Assembly: GCA_025359865.1 (NCBI GenBank)
Contig: JANYDH010000018.1
Span: 1 to 50,021 of the forward strand
DNA: 50,021 bases
Origin: Actinomycetes bacterium
GTDB taxonomy: Bacteria; Actinomycetota; Acidimicrobiia; Acidimicrobiales; Ilumatobacteraceae
Direction of reading: 5' to 3'
Each line of letters begins with the position of its first letter. Position 1 is the first letter of the stretch. Below the pieces are notes generated by a model. That model was not told the DNA's origin. It was given only the letters and a program-made list of their open reading frames with translations, and searched no databases. Both the position numbers and the translations under genes were made by a program. This document shows, piece after piece, positions 15,717-24,983 of the stretch.

Positions 15717-17437
15717 TGAAGGACCGCTGGATCACGGACTGGCCGACCAGCCAACGGTTTCCGCACTACACGCGGGCCAACGCCGGCGAGGTGTTGGCCG
15801 ACCCAGTCAGCCCACTCGGCTGGTCGTTCGGCTGGGACGGCGGCATCATCGCGGGATACAAAGCCGGACTGATTCGCTGTGGCGCGTACGAAGACAGCGA
15901 CTTCGACGCTGACCACCCCGAATCGGTGGCGTGCTTCGGTGGCTACCTGTACATCAACCTGTCGGCAATCCGGATGCAGGGTGCGCGTAACCCTGCTGCC
16001 ACGGTCGAGATCCTCGACACAGCATTCTTCGGCGACCACCCTGATGTCCCGCCATACGTGGCCCACCCGAACGACGACAAGCCGCACCTGCTTCCAGCGA
16101 TCGCGGCTCATACCGCATGGGTGCTCGGCGGCACCGGCTGGCCCGAACTCGCCGACGACAAGGCTGCGGCCGAGGCCTTGCGACAGAGCCGTGGAGATCT
16201 CGGCCGACTCACCGATGTCGAACTTGTTGCACGGGCGCGCACCGTGCAAGCGCAGTTGCCCCACCTGTTCTCACAACACGTGGTTTCGGGTACCAGCGCC
16301 GCCGTGGCGCCAGGCCTGTTGGGCGTAGTCGCAGTCGCGCTCGACGAACCGGGCTTGCCGATGACCTTGCTGTCAAGCATCGGCGCTGTCGACTCTGCCG
16401 ACGCGAACTACGCGCTGTGGGATGTCTCGCGCATCGTTCGCGACGATCGGGCTCTCACCGCCGCATTCGACGCGGGGCTCGACGACGTGCTCGCTCGCTG
16501 CACATCACCACAGTTCCTTGCGGCGTGGGACGGGTTCATCTACGAGTTCGGCTCACGCGGCAGAGATGAATGGGACCTTGGCTCACCGACCTGGGAGACG
16601 CACCCTCGGCTCGCGCTTGGCGCGCTCGACCGAGTGCGATTGCAGGCCGACTCCGAATCCCCCCGGCTGCGCAACGCCGCTCGGGCCGATGCACGAGACG
16701 CGTTGATCACGAGCGCTCGGCTACGTCTTGCGGGCAACCCCGAGGTGCTGGGCCTCCTCGAAGCCGGCCTCACTGCGAGCGCGATGATGGCTCACCGTGA
16801 ACGCACGAAGACCACGATCGTGCGAGTGCTGCACGAGGCGCGGATGGCATTTCGCGAAGTGAGCAGGCGACACGGGGATGTGCAGTTGGTTTTCCAGTTG
16901 CTCGACAGCGAGCTCGATGCGTACGTGGCCGACCCTGGTTCGTTCACACAGCCCCTCACTGCCCGACGTGGCGAATGGCTCGAACTGTTCGATCTGCAAC
17001 CACCGTTCATCATCGCCAACGCCAGCGTGCCGCCGCTCGGGCAATGGCTTCGCCGAGATGCTGCTGCCGCCGATCATGTCGTCGTCGCGGCCATCGTGGG
17101 TGACGTACTGTCGGGTGTGTCGGGTTCACCGGGCAGCGCCCGCGGTATCGCCCGTGTCGTGCTCGATCCGGGCGACCCACGCGATCTGCAGCCTGGCGAC
17201 GTTCTCGTCGCTCCGTGTACCGACCCGAGTTGGACGCCGCTGTTCATGTCGGCCAGCGCAGTCGTGGTCGATGTCGGCGGACAGATCAGCCATGCGGTGA
17301 TCGTCAGCCGCGAACTGGGTCTGCCCTGCGTGGTGTCGGTCACCGACGGCACCCGGCGGATTCCCGATGGTGCGCTCATCCACGTCGATGGCACCGCCGG
17401 CACCATCACCATCATCCAGACAGGAAACCCGACATGA
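15716..17437 (+). CDS. PEP-utilising-enzyme mobile (phosphohistidine swivel) domain protein
   Basis: A 573-residue protein. The last 110 residues form the swivelling phosphohistidine domain: GSARGIARVVLDPGDPRDLQPGDVLVAPCTDPSW, then GGQISHAVIVSRELGLPCVV, where His is the phosphorylated residue in PPDK, PEP synthase and rifampin phosphotransferase. The rest (PHYTRANAGEVLADPVSPLGWS, FGGYLYINLSAIRMQGAR) resembles the substrate-side part of rifampin-phosphotransferase-like proteins. I see no ATP-grasp domain, so a phosphoryl donor or partner must come from elsewhere, or the protein has another job. It overlaps the LLM stop by one base and the SDR start by ATGA. It sits in the middle of a redox operon, which is an odd place for a phosphotransfer protein. 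Confidence 0.8.
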   Translation: MKDRWITDWPTSQRFPHYTRANAGEVLADPVSPLGWSFGWDGGIIAGYKAGLIRCGAYEDSDFDADHPESVACFGGYLYINLSAIRMQGARNPAATVEILDTAFFGDHPDVPPYVAHPNDDKPHLLPAIAAHTAWVLGGTGWPELADDKAAAEALRQSRGDLGRLTDVELVARARTVQAQLPHLFSQHVVSGTSAAVAPGLLGVVAVALDEPGLPMTLLSSIGAVDSADANYALWDVSRIVRDDRALTAAFDAGLDDVLARCTSPQFLAAWDGFIYEFGSRGRDEWDLGSPTWETHPRLALGALDRVRLQADSESPRLRNAARADARDALITSARLRLAGNPEVLGLLEAGLTASAMMAHRERTKTTIVRVLHEARMAFREVSRRHGDVQLVFQLLDSELDAYVADPGSFTQPLTARRGEWLELFDLQPPFIIANASVPPLGQWLRRDAAAADHVVVAAIVGDVLSGVSGSPGSARGIARVVLDPGDPRDLQPGDVLVAPCTDPSWTPLFMSASAVVVDVGGQISHAVIVSRELGLPCVVSVTDGTRRIPDGALIHVDGTAGTITIIQTGNPT

Positions 17438-18237
17438 ATCTCGCGACCAGCCCTGAAATACAAGCCGACTATCCCGCGCCGAGCGAGTTGTTCAGCCTGC
17501 GCGGCGACGTCGCTGTGGTCACCGGAGGCGGGCGCGGCATCGGCGAAGGCATTGCCCGCACCCTTGCCAGTGCCGGCGCACAGGTAGTTGTGGCCGCACG
17601 TCGCGTCGATGAAGTCGAGGCGGTTGCAGCCAGGATCCGCGAGGACGGCGGCGAGGCCATCGCCGTTGCCACCGATGTCACCGACGACGACGCGGTTGAC
17701 CAACTCGCGCAAGCTGCGATCGCAGCGTTCGGCAAGGTGTCGATCTGGGTGAATAACGCTGGCGGTTCCGCAGCGCGGATGCCGATGACCCAACTCAGCC
17801 GCCAACAGTGGGACGACTGCATCGCGCTCAACCAGACCGCTGTATGGGTCGGCATCACTACTGCGGCGAAGTACATGGAGACCGGATCGATCATCAACGT
17901 GTCGTCCGGTGCGGGCTTCGGTCCGGTGCCAGGCAGCGGCCATTACGCAGCAGCAAAGGCCGCAGTCAATTCGCTCACCCAGACCGCGTCGGCCGAACTC
18001 GCGCCGCGGATCCGCGTCAACGGCATCGCGCCCGGCGCCGTACCAACCGAGATCTTCATGAAGGCACTCGGGCTCGAAGACGACGACGATCTTGCCGCAG
18101 CGGAGACTGCCTGGAACATTCCGATGGGGCGCTTCGGTACACCGCTCGACATGGGCGCCGCCGTACTGTTCTTGTGCTCGCCGGCAGCGAAGTGGATCAC
18201 CGGTGAGATGATTCGGGTCCGAGGGGGCGTCAAGTAA
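17434..18237 (+). CDS. Short-chain dehydrogenase/reductase (SDR)
   Basis: A 267-residue classical SDR. The cofactor motif is T30-GGGRGIG, NNAG follows, and the active site has S158 (NVSSG), Y171 and K175 (HYAAAK). R in AARRVDE after strand 2 suggests NADP preference. The C-terminus ends with the usual GEMIRVRGG. The start at 17434 gives an ATGA overlap with the upstream stop and drops a long upstream extension in the same frame that belongs to another reading frame's gene. Probably oxidises an alcohol or reduces a ketone in the pathway. The molybdopterin enzyme follows after 2 nt. Confidence 0.9.
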   Translation: MNLATSPEIQADYPAPSELFSLRGDVAVVTGGGRGIGEGIARTLASAGAQVVVAARRVDEVEAVAARIREDGGEAIAVATDVTDDDAVDQLAQAAIAAFGKVSIWVNNAGGSAARMPMTQLSRQQWDDCIALNQTAVWVGITTAAKYMETGSIINVSSGAGFGPVPGSGHYAAAKAAVNSLTQTASAELAPRIRVNGIAPGAVPTEIFMKALGLEDDDDLAAAETAWNIPMGRFGTPLDMGAAVLFLCSPAAKWITGEMIRVRGGVK

Positions 18238-18239
18238 CC

Positions 18240-20462
18240 ATGATCGAAACACGTGAGACGTTCTGCCGATTCTGCCACGCAGCCTGTCCGATCGAGGTCG
18301 ACGTCGAGTTCAACGCTGGTGCGGTCACAGGCGCTGGCGCAGGCGCAGGCGCTCGCGTTGAAACAGCGGTCGCCGTGCGCGGCATCCCCGACGACCCGCT
18401 GTTCGAGGGGTACACGTGCATCAAGGGGCGCCAACTCGCGGATCAACATCACGCACCGGATCGACTGCGCGCGCCACTGCGCCGGGACAGCCATGGCACG
18501 TTCCAACCGACTACGTCAGGCGACGCCCTCGATGACATCGCCACGCGCATCGGCGAAATCATCGCCCGCTACGGGCCGCGCGCCGTGGCGAGCTATACCG
18601 GTACGGGAGCGTTTCAGAACTCGATCTCCATGCCGGCCACCGTTGCATTCCACGCCGGCATCGACTCACCGTCGTTCTACACGTCGATCACGATCGACCA
18701 ACCCGCACACCTCACCGCCCGCCTGCGAATGGGGGCATGGGAAGCAGGGTGGCAGAACTTCCGTGACGCCGACGTACTGATGGCGATCGGGTACAACCCG
18801 CTCGTGTCGTCGTATGCGCCGTCCGGCGGGCTGCAGGGCACGAACCCGTTCGTCACCCTCCGACGCGCCAAGGCTCGCGGAATGAAGCTGATCGTGATCG
18901 ATCCACGGCGCAGCGAACTGGCCACATCGGCCGATGTCTGGCTGCAAGTGAAACCTGGTGAAGACCCGACGCTGTTGGCCGGTCTCATCAACGTGATCCT
19001 CTCCGAGCGTCTCCACGACATCGACTTCTGCAACGAATGGGTCGCTCAACTGGGTGAGCTCACCGCTGCGGTCGCGTCGTTCACACCCGAGGTCGTGTCG
19101 GCGCGCTGCGAGGTCGATGCCGACCTGGTTGTCGAAGCGGCGCGTCTGTTTGCGGCCGGCCCTCGCGGTACAGCCGGGACGGGCACCGGGCCCAACATGG
19201 CTCCACACAGCACCTTGATGGAACACCTCGCGCTCACGCTCAACGCAATCTGCGGACGCGTCAACCGTGAGGGTGACCGTCTGGAGAGCGGCAGCTTCCT
19301 CAACCCTGGCGATACCCGCCGTGCCCAGGTGAGTGCACCCAGCGATCCGGCACCGGGAACCCCGCACCGGGTGAAGGGCCTCAAGGGAATGCCCGGCGAG
19401 ATGCTCACCAACGTGCTGGCCGAAGAGATCATGGAGCCCGGCGAGGGCAGGGTCCGGTGTCTCATCGTGTGCGGCGGTAACCCCGTGGTCGCCTTTCCGG
19501 ATCAGCACAAGACCATCGCCGCGATGCGCGATCTCGAGCTGCTGGTGGTGATCGACCACCGGATGACCGCCACGGCCGAACTGGCCCAGTATGTGCTGCC
19601 ACCGCGCCTCGAACTCGAGCGCGCCGATGTGCCAACGGTGATGGACCGTCGATTCGCTGCGCCCTATGTGAGCTACACGCCGGCGGTGCTGGTGCCCGAG
19701 GGCGACCTACTGTCGGAGTGGGAAGTCTTCGCCGGGATCGCGGCCCGACTCGGCACAAAAATGCCGCTGGCGGGCGGAGATCTTCCACTCGACGGCACTG
19801 CCAACGATGAGATGATGCTCGATCTCGCTTACGGAAATTCCCGAATGCCGATGGCTGAGATCCGGTCCAAGCGCAGCACCATCCAAGAACACCTGGCAAT
19901 CACGGTGATGGCCGCCACCCCCGGTCCACACGCCAGATTCGCCGTCGCACCACCCGATGTGATCGCTGAGCTCTCGGTTGTCTCCACCGAACAAACCGGT
20001 GCCGAGGTGATCGACGGGTTCGATCCCGATTCGTTCCCATTCCGGCTCATCAGCCGCCGGTTGAAGCACGTGCTCAACTCACTCGGTCGTGAACTTCCGG
20101 GCCTCGCCCGCGTGGGCACCACCAACGCCGCCTACATGCACCCCCATGACATGGCTGTGATTGGCGTGGAGACCGGTGACCTGATCGAGATCTCCTCACC
20201 ATCCGGGTCAATCATCGGGGTCGCAGAGTCGAGCGACACGATCAAACGCAACGTCGTGTCGATGGCCCACTCGTGGGGCGGCTCGGTCACCGACGAGCAC
20301 GTTCGCGAACATGGCAGCCCGACCAATCGGCTGTGTACCGTCGACAGCGGCTACGACCCGCTCAATGGGATGGCTGTCCAGAGCGCGATACCGGTCAGCA
20401 TCCGCCGTCACGAACCCGTCCAGCCGCAGCCGCAACCGGGCCGCCGGGTAGCTTCCCCCTAA
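18240..20462 (+). CDS. Molybdopterin oxidoreductase (DMSO reductase family), operon member
   Basis: A 740-residue bis-MGD enzyme. Cluster ligands are C9, C12, C16 and C60 (CX2CX3C then C). Between them is an Ala-Gly run (GAGAGAGAR, residues 31-39) from a 6-bp DNA repeat, probably a surface loop. The cofactor-binding stretches are LMAIGYNPLVSSYAPSGG, MKLIVIDPRRSELA, PNMAPHSTLMEHLALTLN, LIVCGGNPVVAFPD and the C-terminal barrel from FPFRLISRRLKHVLNS. No Tat signal is seen. It starts 2 nt after the SDR stop. Together with the gene at 2407 it is the second such enzyme in 20 kb, but from a different branch (CX2C versus CX3C spacing). Substrate unknown. Confidence 0.9.
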   Translation: MIETRETFCRFCHAACPIEVDVEFNAGAVTGAGAGAGARVETAVAVRGIPDDPLFEGYTCIKGRQLADQHHAPDRLRAPLRRDSHGTFQPTTSGDALDDIATRIGEIIARYGPRAVASYTGTGAFQNSISMPATVAFHAGIDSPSFYTSITIDQPAHLTARLRMGAWEAGWQNFRDADVLMAIGYNPLVSSYAPSGGLQGTNPFVTLRRAKARGMKLIVIDPRRSELATSADVWLQVKPGEDPTLLAGLINVILSERLHDIDFCNEWVAQLGELTAAVASFTPEVVSARCEVDADLVVEAARLFAAGPRGTAGTGTGPNMAPHSTLMEHLALTLNAICGRVNREGDRLESGSFLNPGDTRRAQVSAPSDPAPGTPHRVKGLKGMPGEMLTNVLAEEIMEPGEGRVRCLIVCGGNPVVAFPDQHKTIAAMRDLELLVVIDHRMTATAELAQYVLPPRLELERADVPTVMDRRFAAPYVSYTPAVLVPEGDLLSEWEVFAGIAARLGTKMPLAGGDLPLDGTANDEMMLDLAYGNSRMPMAEIRSKRSTIQEHLAITVMAATPGPHARFAVAPPDVIAELSVVSTEQTGAEVIDGFDPDSFPFRLISRRLKHVLNSLGRELPGLARVGTTNAAYMHPHDMAVIGVETGDLIEISSPSGSIIGVAESSDTIKRNVVSMAHSWGGSVTDEHVREHGSPTNRLCTVDSGYDPLNGMAVQSAIPVSIRRHEPVQPQPQPGRRVASP

Positions 20463-20481
20463 ACCGTCCAAGGAGACAGAC

Positions 20482-20829
20482 ATGATCATCATCGCCGGCA
20501 CCATCGATCTGGCCGACCCGTCCATGCGCGACGAGGTGCTGGCCGCCTCGATGCCCTTGCAAGCGGCCCCGCGCAACGAAGAGCCAGGCTGTGAGGCGTA
20601 CTGCTTCGCAGCCGACCCCGTGGTCGAAGGCCGGATCCAGGTGTACGAACTGTGGACCGACGAGCAGTCGCTCGCCGCCCACTTCAAGCATCCGAACTAC
20701 ATCAACATGGGTGCCTTGTTACGCGGTTCGGGCCTGAAGGGCGCCGACACGAGGAAGTTCCGCTGCGACCACGCGGAGCCCGTATACGACAACACGATGA
20801 CGCCACGCGCCGACTTCTTCAACGTCTGA
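20482..20829 (+). CDS. Antibiotic biosynthesis monooxygenase (ABM)-domain protein
   Basis: A 115-residue ferredoxin-like protein of the YgiN/ABM family, which oxidises quinols or aromatic intermediates without a cofactor, or acts as a small accessory enzyme. MIIIAGTIDLADPS, then EEPGCEAYCFAADPVVEGRIQVYELWTDEQSLAAHFKHPN is the family core. A strong ribosome site (AAGGAG) stands 7 nt before the ATG. It is the last gene of the 14.8-20.8 kb operon, 19 nt after the molybdopterin enzyme. The convergent PhyH gene ends 38 bp further on. Confidence 0.85.
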   Translation: MIIIAGTIDLADPSMRDEVLAASMPLQAAPRNEEPGCEAYCFAADPVVEGRIQVYELWTDEQSLAAHFKHPNYINMGALLRGSGLKGADTRKFRCDHAEPVYDNTMTPRADFFNV

Positions 20830-20866
20830 GCCGAAGCACTGCCGACAGTCGGCCGTCGTTGCCGAA

Positions 20867-21637
20867 TCAGACGGCTTCGTGGTTGGCGACCGAAGGTTTC
20901 TGACAGAGCCGACGCTGCTGGTCGGTCATCTCAGCGATCGTCTCAGGACGGCATGGCGGCTCACGGCCCCACGACACCGGACCGGGTGCGTATTTGTAGA
21001 GCAACGATCGACGCTCGTGTGCTCCAGCCCACGGCAGGGTGCCGTGCGTCAGTGCCTCGCAGAACACCACGAGATCACCGGCCATCATCGGTACCTCGGT
21101 GACCAGTTCATGGTCGAGACCGATGCCGGCGGGGAGTGGAAAGTTCCCTGTATGCGATCCGGGGACGCAACAGAACCCGCCACCACCTACTGGGTGGTCG
21201 ACGAGCGCCCACTGCACCACCATCAGGCCCGTACGAATGTGGCCCTGCTTGACGAGGTAGTACTGCGACGGGTCGAACGGGGTGCCACCGCCGTGGAGTG
21301 TCAGCCCACTCGTACCGGGTGCCATCACGATCCCGTAGGCATGGTCGAGTCGAACCTGCGCACCACACAATTCGCGGATCACATCAAGGATCGCAGGATC
21401 ATCGATGAGGTCGCGCATCAGACCCCCAGCATCGACGATGCGATCGAACCGCTGGGACTGGATCGATGTACCCGCCGGCGGCAACCGCAAGGCATCAACC
21501 TCAATCTGTAGACGTCGCAACTCGCCCTCGCTCAGCACGTTTCGCCGCACCACGTAGCCACGCACGTCAAACGTGTAACGCTCTTCGTCCGTCAACGGGC
21601 CGTGCACCACTGCCCCAGTCTGACCGAGATGGAACAC
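20867..21637 (-). CDS. Phytanoyl-CoA dioxygenase (PhyH)-family protein
   Basis: A 256-residue Fe(II)/2-oxoglutarate-type oxygenase. The family core is LTLHGGGTPFDPSQYY, WALVDHPVGGGGFCCVPGSHTGNFPLP, and FCEALTHGTLPW, which supplies the distal His. The HXD iron motif is read HGG here, so the carboxylate ligand is not in its standard place; I recall the same HGGGTPFD-like form in other bacterial members, so it may be family-typical. GTG 21637 is the only early start in frame. It begins 13 bp after the LysM lipoprotein gene and is probably cotranscribed. Substrate unknown. Confidence 0.8.
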   Translation of the reverse strand: MFHLGQTGAVVHGPLTDEERYTFDVRGYVVRRNVLSEGELRRLQIEVDALRLPPAGTSIQSQRFDRIVDAGGLMRDLIDDPAILDVIRELCGAQVRLDHAYGIVMAPGTSGLTLHGGGTPFDPSQYYLVKQGHIRTGLMVVQWALVDHPVGGGGFCCVPGSHTGNFPLPAGIGLDHELVTEVPMMAGDLVVFCEALTHGTLPWAGAHERRSLLYKYAPGPVSWGREPPCRPETIAEMTDQQRRLCQKPSVANHEAV

Positions 21638-21650
21638 GGTATCGATGCCA

Positions 21651-22328
21651 TCAGCATGGAACGTTGATCTTGAGCCCGACGTAGAACGCGTCGTAGCCGG
21701 CGGTCTTGCGGTTGGCGGAAGCCAACGCCTCGACAGTGGTGTTCAACTTGGTGGCGACGCGGGTGGGAAAATCCCCCGCCGCAACGGTGTACGTGCCGCA
21801 CCCGGCACCGTTGCCGGCAGCGGCCGAAGTGGCGATCGAAGTGCCCGTGGCCGGGTCGCCACTGGCCGGGTCGCCGGCACCAACAGCGACGGAGATGGCA
21901 GGATCCGGCGCCGTGGTCGGCACGGGCACGAGTACCGATGGTCCTTCAGGCACCCTCGCACCAGCAGGGATACGGATCGTCGTGCCGGGCACCGGCCACT
22001 CGGGCACGACACCCTTGTCCGTCGTCCAACCGTTCAACGCAACGAACTCATCGAAGTTCACGCCGAACCGGTCGGCCACGACAAACGGGTAATCGCCCTC
22101 CACGACGACATAGGTTGCCTCGCCGAGAAGTATCGATCCCGGTTCGGGCGGCAGCGTAGTGGTCGGCGGAATCGTGGTGGTCGGTGGCGGAAGCGTCCGG
22201 TACTCAGTGGCGACCACCTCGCCGTCGGTCACCGTGGCGGTCGACGATCCGCATCCGGCGAGCCCGAATGATGCGGCGGCGGCGCCAATCACCACCGCTG
22301 CCCACGTCACCAACTTCACCACCGCCAC
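21651..22328 (-). CDS. LysM-domain lipoprotein
   Basis: About 225 residues. It begins with a GTG start (22328, 22322 or 22319 are all possible), a hydrophobic signal and the lipobox FGLAGC. A Thr/Pro linker (PPPTTTIPPTTTLPP) leads to a first LysM-like repeat (TYVVVEGDYPFVVADRFGVN, then ALNGW) and, after a second linker, a second (TYTVAAGDFPTRVATKLNTT…GLKINVPC). LysM domains bind peptidoglycan glycan strands, so this is probably a cell-wall-linked lipoprotein. The two C-terminal cysteines (GCGTY and the final C) could pair. The upstream open frame to 22568 is not counted because it precedes the signal peptide. Confidence 0.8.
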   Translation of the reverse strand: MAVVKLVTWAAVVIGAAAASFGLAGCGSSTATVTDGEVVATEYRTLPPPTTTIPPTTTLPPEPGSILLGEATYVVVEGDYPFVVADRFGVNFDEFVALNGWTTDKGVVPEWPVPGTTIRIPAGARVPEGPSVLVPVPTTAPDPAISVAVGAGDPASGDPATGTSIATSAAAGNGAGCGTYTVAAGDFPTRVATKLNTTVEALASANRKTAGYDAFYVGLKINVPC

Positions 22329-22439
22329 CCGGTCGAACCACCACGATCTCACGGCAAACAACGTAGTTCCCAGGGAGATCCCGGCATCGTCAAGGGCGGC
22401 CGGAACCTGTCCGCCACGGTTGGTGGTGTGTTCGGCACG

Positions 22440-22700
22440 ATGGGTCACGCTCAGGGGGTTGGCCTTCTTGCGATTCTCTGCGTAGTCACGCTGGCTGCGA
22501 CAGCGGACGCAAGCTCCATCACATCGATTGAGCGCGACGCGCCCGCACGTGCCGACGCCGACGCGCACAGGCTCGATGATGCCCTGACCCCGCCGACCGC
22601 ACCATCACCCACGACCGCACCATTGCCCCCAACCGCGCCTGTACCCGCCAACGCGCCTGTACCCGCCAACGTCCCCGTCGGCCAGGACTGCACCATCGGC
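22440..22700 (+). other. Signal peptide and Pro/Ala linker in a different frame from the GH5-like domain
   Basis: Frame 3 encodes MGHAQGVGLLAILCVV followed by TLAATADASS, a convincing export signal, then a linker rich in Pro, Thr and Ala (PTAPSPTTAPLPPTAP and repeats). The glycosidase domain downstream is in frame 1. A one-base insertion, or loss of two, in the linker repeats near 22660-22700 would join them. The 18-bp repeats there (from 22635 and 22685) are slippage-prone. Confidence 0.5.
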
Positions 22701-22701
22701 C

Positions 22702-23724
22702 ATGACTGCACCATCGGCTGCGCCGGCGCCGTCGGCTCCCGCTGCGACGCGCTCGGATCGACTGCGCTGGCTCGGTGGTGACTGGTTCGTGTCGGGCGTC
22801 AACATCGCGTGGTTGACGTGGCCGTGGGAGGCTGGTCATGGCGACTTCGGGGGTGGCGCTGTCGACGGTGTCGTCTCCCGCCATGATGAGCTTGCTGCAG
22901 CGTTCGCTCAGGTGCAGGCCGCGGGTGTTCATCTCATCCGCTGGTGGACGTTCGAGCAGAACGCCTGGCCGGTGACTCGCGATTCCAACGGCCGGCCGAC
23001 GTCGCTGAACCCGGTTGTCTATGCCGACTTCGATGCTGCCGTGGCATTGGCCGATCAGTACGACCTGTACATCGATTTCGTGCTGTTCGGCAGCGGCGAC
23101 GACTACCCCGCCTCGTGGCGCACCGATCCGGCGCAACGAACGCAAATCGGTGTCGTGCTCGGCCCACTGTTCGCTCGCTACAAGGACAACCCGCAGGTTC
23201 TGGCGTGGGAGATCTTCAATGAGCCCGAATGGAAGATCTGGAACGCCCCGGTCGTGCGCGCAGATGATGTGAAGGCGATGGCATCGGCCGTGATTGCCTC
23301 GATTAGAGCGAACGCTCCGAACACGTTGGTCACGGTCGGTTCGGCCTTGGTCGATGGCTACAACTCGTCACAACCGGGCATGTCGATGTGGGCCGATGTG
23401 GATCTCGACTTCGATTCGCCGCACTGGTACGACCAGCACACTTCGCCGACGAGCATCTGCGCGCTGTGCACCACCGCCGGTGAACTGCGGACAAGGCATT
23501 CCATGTCGAGACCGATCATCATCGGTGAGTTCGAAGAAAACCATGGCACCACCGATTTCAACGTCGCCCACCTGGAGCAGTGGTACGCGAAGGGTTACGC
23601 GGGTGCTTGGGGATGGTCGCTGTTCCCGCAGTACACAGGCGACGGCTTCACCACTGATCTGGCCGCCTGGGCCACCTTCACCGCCCGCCACCCCGACATC
23701 GGACCGCGCGCCCTCGCCCCTTGA
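22702..23724 (+). CDS. Glycoside hydrolase family 5-like (cellulase/mannanase-type) protein
   Basis: The catalytic part is about 325 residues of TIM-barrel. GVNIAWLTWPWE opens the barrel. EIFNEPEWKIW carries the acid/base Glu in the NEP motif of clan GH-A. IIIGEFEEN near the end carries the nucleophile Glu. DSPHWYDQHTSP is a typical active-site strand. Listed from the in-frame ATG at 22702, the product would lack a signal peptide. A secreted form is likely encoded from 22440 with a frameshift. Substrate (beta-mannan, beta-glucan or another) is not assigned. The gene is divergent from the LysM lipoprotein, so both may act at or outside the cell wall. Confidence 0.75.
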   Translation: MTAPSAAPAPSAPAATRSDRLRWLGGDWFVSGVNIAWLTWPWEAGHGDFGGGAVDGVVSRHDELAAAFAQVQAAGVHLIRWWTFEQNAWPVTRDSNGRPTSLNPVVYADFDAAVALADQYDLYIDFVLFGSGDDYPASWRTDPAQRTQIGVVLGPLFARYKDNPQVLAWEIFNEPEWKIWNAPVVRADDVKAMASAVIASIRANAPNTLVTVGSALVDGYNSSQPGMSMWADVDLDFDSPHWYDQHTSPTSICALCTTAGELRTRHSMSRPIIIGEFEENHGTTDFNVAHLEQWYAKGYAGAWGWSLFPQYTGDGFTTDLAAWATFTARHPDIGPRALAP

Positions 23725-23813
23725 CCTTGTGCTTGAAGCGTCGGGACCGCTGAGCTTCAGTAGCTCCAGTGTCCGATAGCACCGGTCATCGGATGTTCTG
23801 CAACCATCAGTCG

Positions 23814-24818
23814 ATGGTCGCTATCAACCGCCGTGTCGTGCTCGTCCGTCGTCCGCAAGGTCAGGCGACACCTGACTGCTTCTCGGTCGAAGAGACTCCC
23901 CTACGGGAGCTCGAACCTGGTCAGGTGCGAGTCGCGGTCGAGTATGTCTCCGTCGATGCCGGGACCCGCACGATGCTGCGCGGCGAGGGTTTTCATCAGC
24001 AGGTTGGCCTTGGCGAGACCATCCTGGCGAGCGGCGTCGGACGCATCATCGAGACCGCAGCCGACGGGTGGGAGATCGGCCAGGCGGTCAAGGGCGGGCT
24101 AGGAGTTCAGACCATTGCCACGGTCATGTCGTCGGCAGTTCGCCCGATCGACAGTGCAACTGGGCCACTCAGCCTGCATCTCGGAGCGCTGTCGGCCTCG
24201 ACAGGGGCAACGGCCTGGATCGGTGTCCGCAACATCGGCAAACCTCAACCTGGAGAGACGTTCGTGGTCTCCGCAGCTGCCGGCGCAGTTGGTTCGATCG
24301 CCGGTCAGATCGCCAAGTTCGACGGTGCCCGGGTGATCGGCATCGCCGGCGGACCGGACAAAAAGGCGTACGTCGTCGACACTCTGGGCTTCGATGCCGC
24401 CATCGATTACAAGAACGAAGATGTGCACGCGCGCTTGCGCGAGTTGTGCCCCGACGGCGTCAACGTGTTCTTCGACAACGTCGGTGGGCCGATCCTCGAT
24501 GCCGTTCTCGACAACCTTGCGATGCACGCAAGGGTGGTGATCTGCGGGGCCATTTCCCACTACGACGACATGGACAACATCACCGGTCCGTCGCTGTACT
24601 TGCGACTGGCCGAACGCCAGTCACGAATGGAAGGCTTCGCGTACTTCCACTTCCCCGACAGCATCGGTCCCGCGACCATCGAGTTGGCAGAAGGGGTCCG
24701 CGACGGATCACTCACGTCAACCGAACATGTCCTCGACGGGATCGAGCGTTACCCGGAAGCACTCCAGTTCATGTTCAACGGCGGCAACACCGGCAAATTA
24801 CTCGTCAAGGTCAGCTGA
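23814..24818 (+). CDS. MDR-type NADP-dependent oxidoreductase (CurA/prostaglandin reductase-like)
   Basis: A 334-residue enzyme starting MVAINRRVVLVRRPQG. It lacks zinc ligands and follows the leukotriene B4 dehydrogenase/curcumin reductase pattern: VRVAVEYVSVDAGTR, GGLGVQTIATV, then the cofactor motif SAAAGAVGSIAGQIAK and FDNVGGPILDAVL, where Asn-Val-Gly-Gly is diagnostic. GKLLVKV closes it. These enzymes reduce alpha,beta-unsaturated ketones or aldehydes with NADPH. An in-frame GTG at 23769 is possible but that extension has no family similarity. It lies alone between the glycosidase and the convergent citrate synthase. Confidence 0.88.
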   Translation: MVAINRRVVLVRRPQGQATPDCFSVEETPLRELEPGQVRVAVEYVSVDAGTRTMLRGEGFHQQVGLGETILASGVGRIIETAADGWEIGQAVKGGLGVQTIATVMSSAVRPIDSATGPLSLHLGALSASTGATAWIGVRNIGKPQPGETFVVSAAAGAVGSIAGQIAKFDGARVIGIAGGPDKKAYVVDTLGFDAAIDYKNEDVHARLRELCPDGVNVFFDNVGGPILDAVLDNLAMHARVVICGAISHYDDMDNITGPSLYLRLAERQSRMEGFAYFHFPDSIGPATIELAEGVRDGSLTSTEHVLDGIERYPEALQFMFNGGNTGKLLVKVS

Positions 24819-24983
24819 GGAGGCGACCTCGACGGTGCACCGAATGCCCGGGGCCGCGGCATCAGAGGGCTGGTCGGAACTAGCACCAGCGGGAGTGCCA
24901 GCAGATCATCGATTGCCGAGTGGAAGCGGCGAGCTGTCAGGTCACCGACCGAGTTCGGTCCGCCTCGAGACAGGTCATCTGCG

